Below, piece by piece: positions 6,451 to 8,156 of a DNA stretch of 8,156 nt (position 1 is the first letter of the stretch; every line of letters begins with the position of its first letter). The notes under the pieces were generated by a model. It saw nothing but the letters and a program-made list of their open reading frames with translations, made no database searches and had not been told where the DNA came from. The stretch lies in NCBI GenBank assembly GCA_964370795.1, contig CAYJME010000158.1, positions 1 to 8,156 on the forward strand, in the 5' to 3' direction. The position numbers and the translations under genes were made by a program. The stretch is from JAHFOW01 sp964370795. GTDB taxonomy: Bacteria > Planctomycetota > Brocadiia > Brocadiales > Brocadiaceae.

Positions 6451-7374
6451 TTAATTCGGAACCTCAAAAATATCGCAATACTCGAAATAATAAGACATCA
6501 GGACGAGGACTGCATCTTGTACGGCTTTCGTTTTAGAAGGACTGGCTTTTTCCAGGATGTGGAAGAATACCATATCTGATTTATCTTCGTAATTCTGGAT
6601 TGACTTCACGCCGTCTTCATAATGCCGGATGAAAATATTTTTAAGCTCTGCTTTCGCAAAATTACTTTGACGTTTAAAGTAATCATCAATGATATAATTC
6701 TGATGGCTTCCGTAGTCAAGCAATCGCGTTACGGACTTGCTTAATCTGTTAAACTGTATTTTTACTGCGAAATCAGGATCTTGAGGTATCTTTTCCACTT
6801 TAAAGGTAACCTCTGTTCTAAGCAAATGCTGAATTACCTCATTCATTATTGAATAATCAACATCTTCAATTTTTAGAGGGTCTGGAATGAAACCCACGAT
6901 GTCAATGATTTTATGTTCCTGTAGATTAATAAAGACGTCCTCTACATCCTTTGCAAGAAATGGATTACACCTTATACCTGGATGCTTCTGTTCAAGCAGG
7001 GCAAGCCCCTTTTCAATCTCAGGATACGTACCCTTATATTTATCGTTAATAACAAAATAATATTCCTTTATAGGCGCTATCTGCTTATTCCAATAATCTA
7101 ACAACCCATGAAAAGAATCTGTAAGTTTGGCAACTGCCGTACCTACTTTCGGTGCTAAATCTTCAGGTGCATAGACTTGGTAATATACACCTTTCGATTT
7201 ATCAAAACCATCGTTTTTTTGATCCCCTTCCCGTCCGTGCGGCTTTATAGGGTGGAAGTTCGGGTTTGCATGTTGCATGACCTTGGTAAACAAATCCTGA
7301 TATGCCTGCCCGTCTGATTCGTGTATCCGCAGTCTAAACATTATTCTTGCTAAGTATAGTTCTTCTTTTGTCAT
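6451..7374 (-). CDS. ABC-3C effector: REase-like N-terminus plus ABC-3C C-terminal domain
   Basis: Predicted effector of the ABC-three-component cassette. From the ATG at 7374 it is 307 residues; a TTG at 7410 would add 12. Neither has a clear Shine-Dalgarno, and I prefer the ATG because MTKEELYLARIMFRLR looks like a natural beginning. Residues ~15-160 resemble a restriction-endonuclease-like domain: a helix with SDGQAYQDLF, then GREGDQKNDGF (47-57) and GVYYQVYAPED (62-72), then YYFVINDKYKG and a helix-strand tail with NPFLAKDVEDVF. The acidic residues and Gln67 fit a PD-(D/E)xK pattern, but the expected Lys is Tyr69. Residues ~190-307 are the conserved C-terminal module, ending VLMSYYFEYCDIFEVP. 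It probably cuts nucleic acid when released by the ATPase/middle-component pair (inference); a non-catalytic binding role is possible. Confidence 0.8.
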   Translation of the reverse strand: MTKEELYLARIMFRLRIHESDGQAYQDLFTKVMQHANPNFHPIKPHGREGDQKNDGFDKSKGVYYQVYAPEDLAPKVGTAVAKLTDSFHGLLDYWNKQIAPIKEYYFVINDKYKGTYPEIEKGLALLEQKHPGIRCNPFLAKDVEDVFINLQEHKIIDIVGFIPDPLKIEDVDYSIMNEVIQHLLRTEVTFKVEKIPQDPDFAVKIQFNRLSKSVTRLLDYGSHQNYIIDDYFKRQSNFAKAELKNIFIRHYEDGVKSIQNYEDKSDMVFFHILEKASPSKTKAVQDAVLVLMSYYFEYCDIFEVPN

Positions 7375-7417
7375 ATCAAATGTTTTTTGAATCAAGGTAT
7401 AAAGGGTCAAGCAGAAG

Positions 7418-7552
7418 TTATGGGACCAATTCTTTGATTATTGACAAATCCGCTTCAACTCTTTTTATAATCTGATAAAGATGCTTGTCGCCTTTCAGTT
7501 TTTCCCGTAATCGTTTTCTCCCCAGCCTCACAGTACTATAGTCTACCTCCAT
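7418..7552 (-). CDS. Small ORF (44 residues) between higA and the ABC-3C effector, unknown
   Basis: An ATG preceded by AGGGAG at good spacing opens 44 codons ending in TAA, 43 bases before the effector ATG (seven before the alternative TTG). The product begins MEVDYSTVRLGRKRLREKL and ends SIIKELVP; it is very rich in Lys, Arg, Glu and Asp and looks helical from about residue 9 onward. I do not recognise it. The space it fills would otherwise be a 176-base gap in a tightly packed gene run, and the ribosome-binding site is convincing. It could be a small regulator or immunity-like partner of the effector, a translational leader, or the remnant of a longer gene. A nine-codon ORF (ATG at 7582-7580) ends in TGA overlapping its ATG, which could mean coupling or an old frameshift. 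Confidence 0.5.
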   Translation of the reverse strand: MEVDYSTVRLGRKRLREKLKGDKHLYQIIKRVEADLSIIKELVP

Positions 7553-7594
7553 CAATTCTCCCTCTCAGACTTGTTGGGCATCTTGTGTTTAAAT

Positions 7595-7918
7595 TTATGA
7601 AGGTGCCAACGACTCAACCATTCTGAGGGATCTAATTGTCTTTAATTCTTTTGCCTCATGAAGTTTTGCCTTATATATATCCCACCTAAGCTGCAGATTC
7701 ATCCAAAAATCTTCTGAAACCCCAAAGAATTTTGCAAGCCGTAAAGCTGTACTGGGTGTCACACCACGGCGTTTGTTGATAATTTCATTAATCCTCTGGT
7801 ATGGAACATGTATTTCCTTTGCCAATTCCCGTTGGGTGATATTCATAGGGATTAAAAATTCTTCAATGAGCATCTCCCCGGGATGGGTTGGCTCTCTCTG
7901 TGTTGGTATGCGAACCAT
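7595..7918 (-). CDS. higA: HigA-family antitoxin (Xre-type helix-turn-helix)
   Basis: A 107-residue antitoxin expected to neutralise the HigB-type toxin encoded just upstream and to repress the pair's promoter. The family hallmark THPGEMLIEEFL is at 11-22, followed by an HTH (ITQRELAKEIHVPYQRINEIINKRRGVTP, about 27-55) and the GVSEDFWMNLQLRWD segment typical of VapI/HigA proteins. I chose the ATG at 7918 because GGAGGT lies four bases upstream; a TTG directly after the toxin stop would add ten residues but has no such site and no family support. The C-terminal tail after residue 80 is charged and helical. Toxin-first gene order is characteristic of HigBA. Confidence 0.93.
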   Translation of the reverse strand: MVRIPTQREPTHPGEMLIEEFLIPMNITQRELAKEIHVPYQRINEIINKRRGVTPSTALRLAKFFGVSEDFWMNLQLRWDIYKAKLHEAKELKTIRSLRMVESLAPS

Positions 7919-7922
7919 ATTT

Positions 7923-7928
7923 ACCTCC
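7923..7928 (-). promoter_or_regulatory. Ribosome-binding site that fixes the higA start
   Basis: GGAGGT on the minus strand, four bases before the ATG at 7918. It selects this start over the longer TTG-initiated frame beginning at 7948. Confidence 0.8.
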
Positions 7929-7948
7929 ATAAAATATCTTACTTTCAA

Positions 7949-8156
7949 TCAATGATAATCCGTAATCTCTACTTTTTCCGGTCCTAATTCTTGCCAAGTG
8001 AAACATATACGATATTGATCATTTATCCTTATGCTATATTGTCCTTTTCTATCTCTTGTCAGTACCTCCCGTCTATTGTTTGGAGGCACACGTAGTTCCA
8101 TGAGATGTTTTACAGAATCAAGTTGATCCAATTTCCTTGTTGCTATCTTCCATAAT
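7949..8156 (-). CDS. higB: HigB/RelE-fold mRNA interferase toxin (5' end beyond window)
   Basis: The reading frame is open to the right edge: 68 residues are visible of a family of about 92, so roughly the first quarter is missing. HigB/HigB2-like toxins are RelE-fold RNases that cleave translated mRNA. The diagnostic C-terminal run is present: RKLDQLDSV, then LRVPPNNRREVL, DRKGQYSIRINDQYRICF and a final VEITDYH. The conserved basic and aromatic residues of that run are intact, so the toxin is probably functional if its N-terminus is whole. In the visible frame a TTG at 8131 could start translation, but that would cut off the conserved first helix, so the true start lies outside. Its TGA is 30 bases before the higA ATG. 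Confidence 0.92.
   Translation of the reverse strand, partial: LWKIATRKLDQLDSVKHLMELRVPPNNRREVLTRDRKGQYSIRINDQYRICFTWQELGPEKVEITDYH

Noticed and set aside
7441..7471. Plus-strand TTGACA and TATAAT pair
   Set aside because: The spacer is 19 bases, it lies inside the small ORF on the opposite strand, and no plus-strand gene follows. It may be chance, though a weak antisense promoter cannot be excluded.

Overview
The window reads as a bacterial, probably Gram-negative, chromosomal segment from an environmental or metagenomic assembly: base composition is moderate and there is a run of ten Ns inside a gene. No rRNA, tRNA, transposase or CRISPR array is visible. The lineage cannot be fixed from the sequence, because every family present is widely distributed and transferred.

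There are three blocks. (1) Positions 1-3436, minus strand: the start of a high-affinity K+ uptake (Kdp) operon, read in the order 26-residue membrane peptide, kdpF, kdpA, kdpB. kdpB runs off the left edge. kdpA is interrupted by the N gap, and the contig end beside the gap carries a perfect 20-bp inverted repeat that looks like a fold-back artefact, so the apparent kdpA frameshift is probably not biological. (2) Positions 3437-4323: a divergent intergenic region, then a plus-strand MazEF-type toxin-antitoxin pair with a well-formed promoter and an inverted-repeat operator over its -10 element. (3) Positions 4477-8156, minus strand: a run of genes on one strand. It starts with a HigBA-type toxin-antitoxin pair (toxin truncated by the right edge), followed by a 44-codon small ORF. 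Next come three genes matching the plan of the ABC-three-component (ABC-3C) conflict systems: an effector with a restriction-endonuclease-like N-terminus and a conserved C-terminal domain, a small middle component, and a coiled-coil ABC ATPase of the DUF2326 type.

KdpFAB would form the inner-membrane K+ pump. The rest is a compact defence or conflict cluster: MazF and HigB are predicted mRNA-cleaving toxins held by their antitoxins, and the ABC-3C proteins are predicted to sense invasion (ATPase plus adaptor) and unleash the effector. The most notable part is the ABC-3C cassette, with HigBA and an undescribed small ORF directly upstream on the same strand. The domain calls rest on reading motifs by eye; no searches were run.
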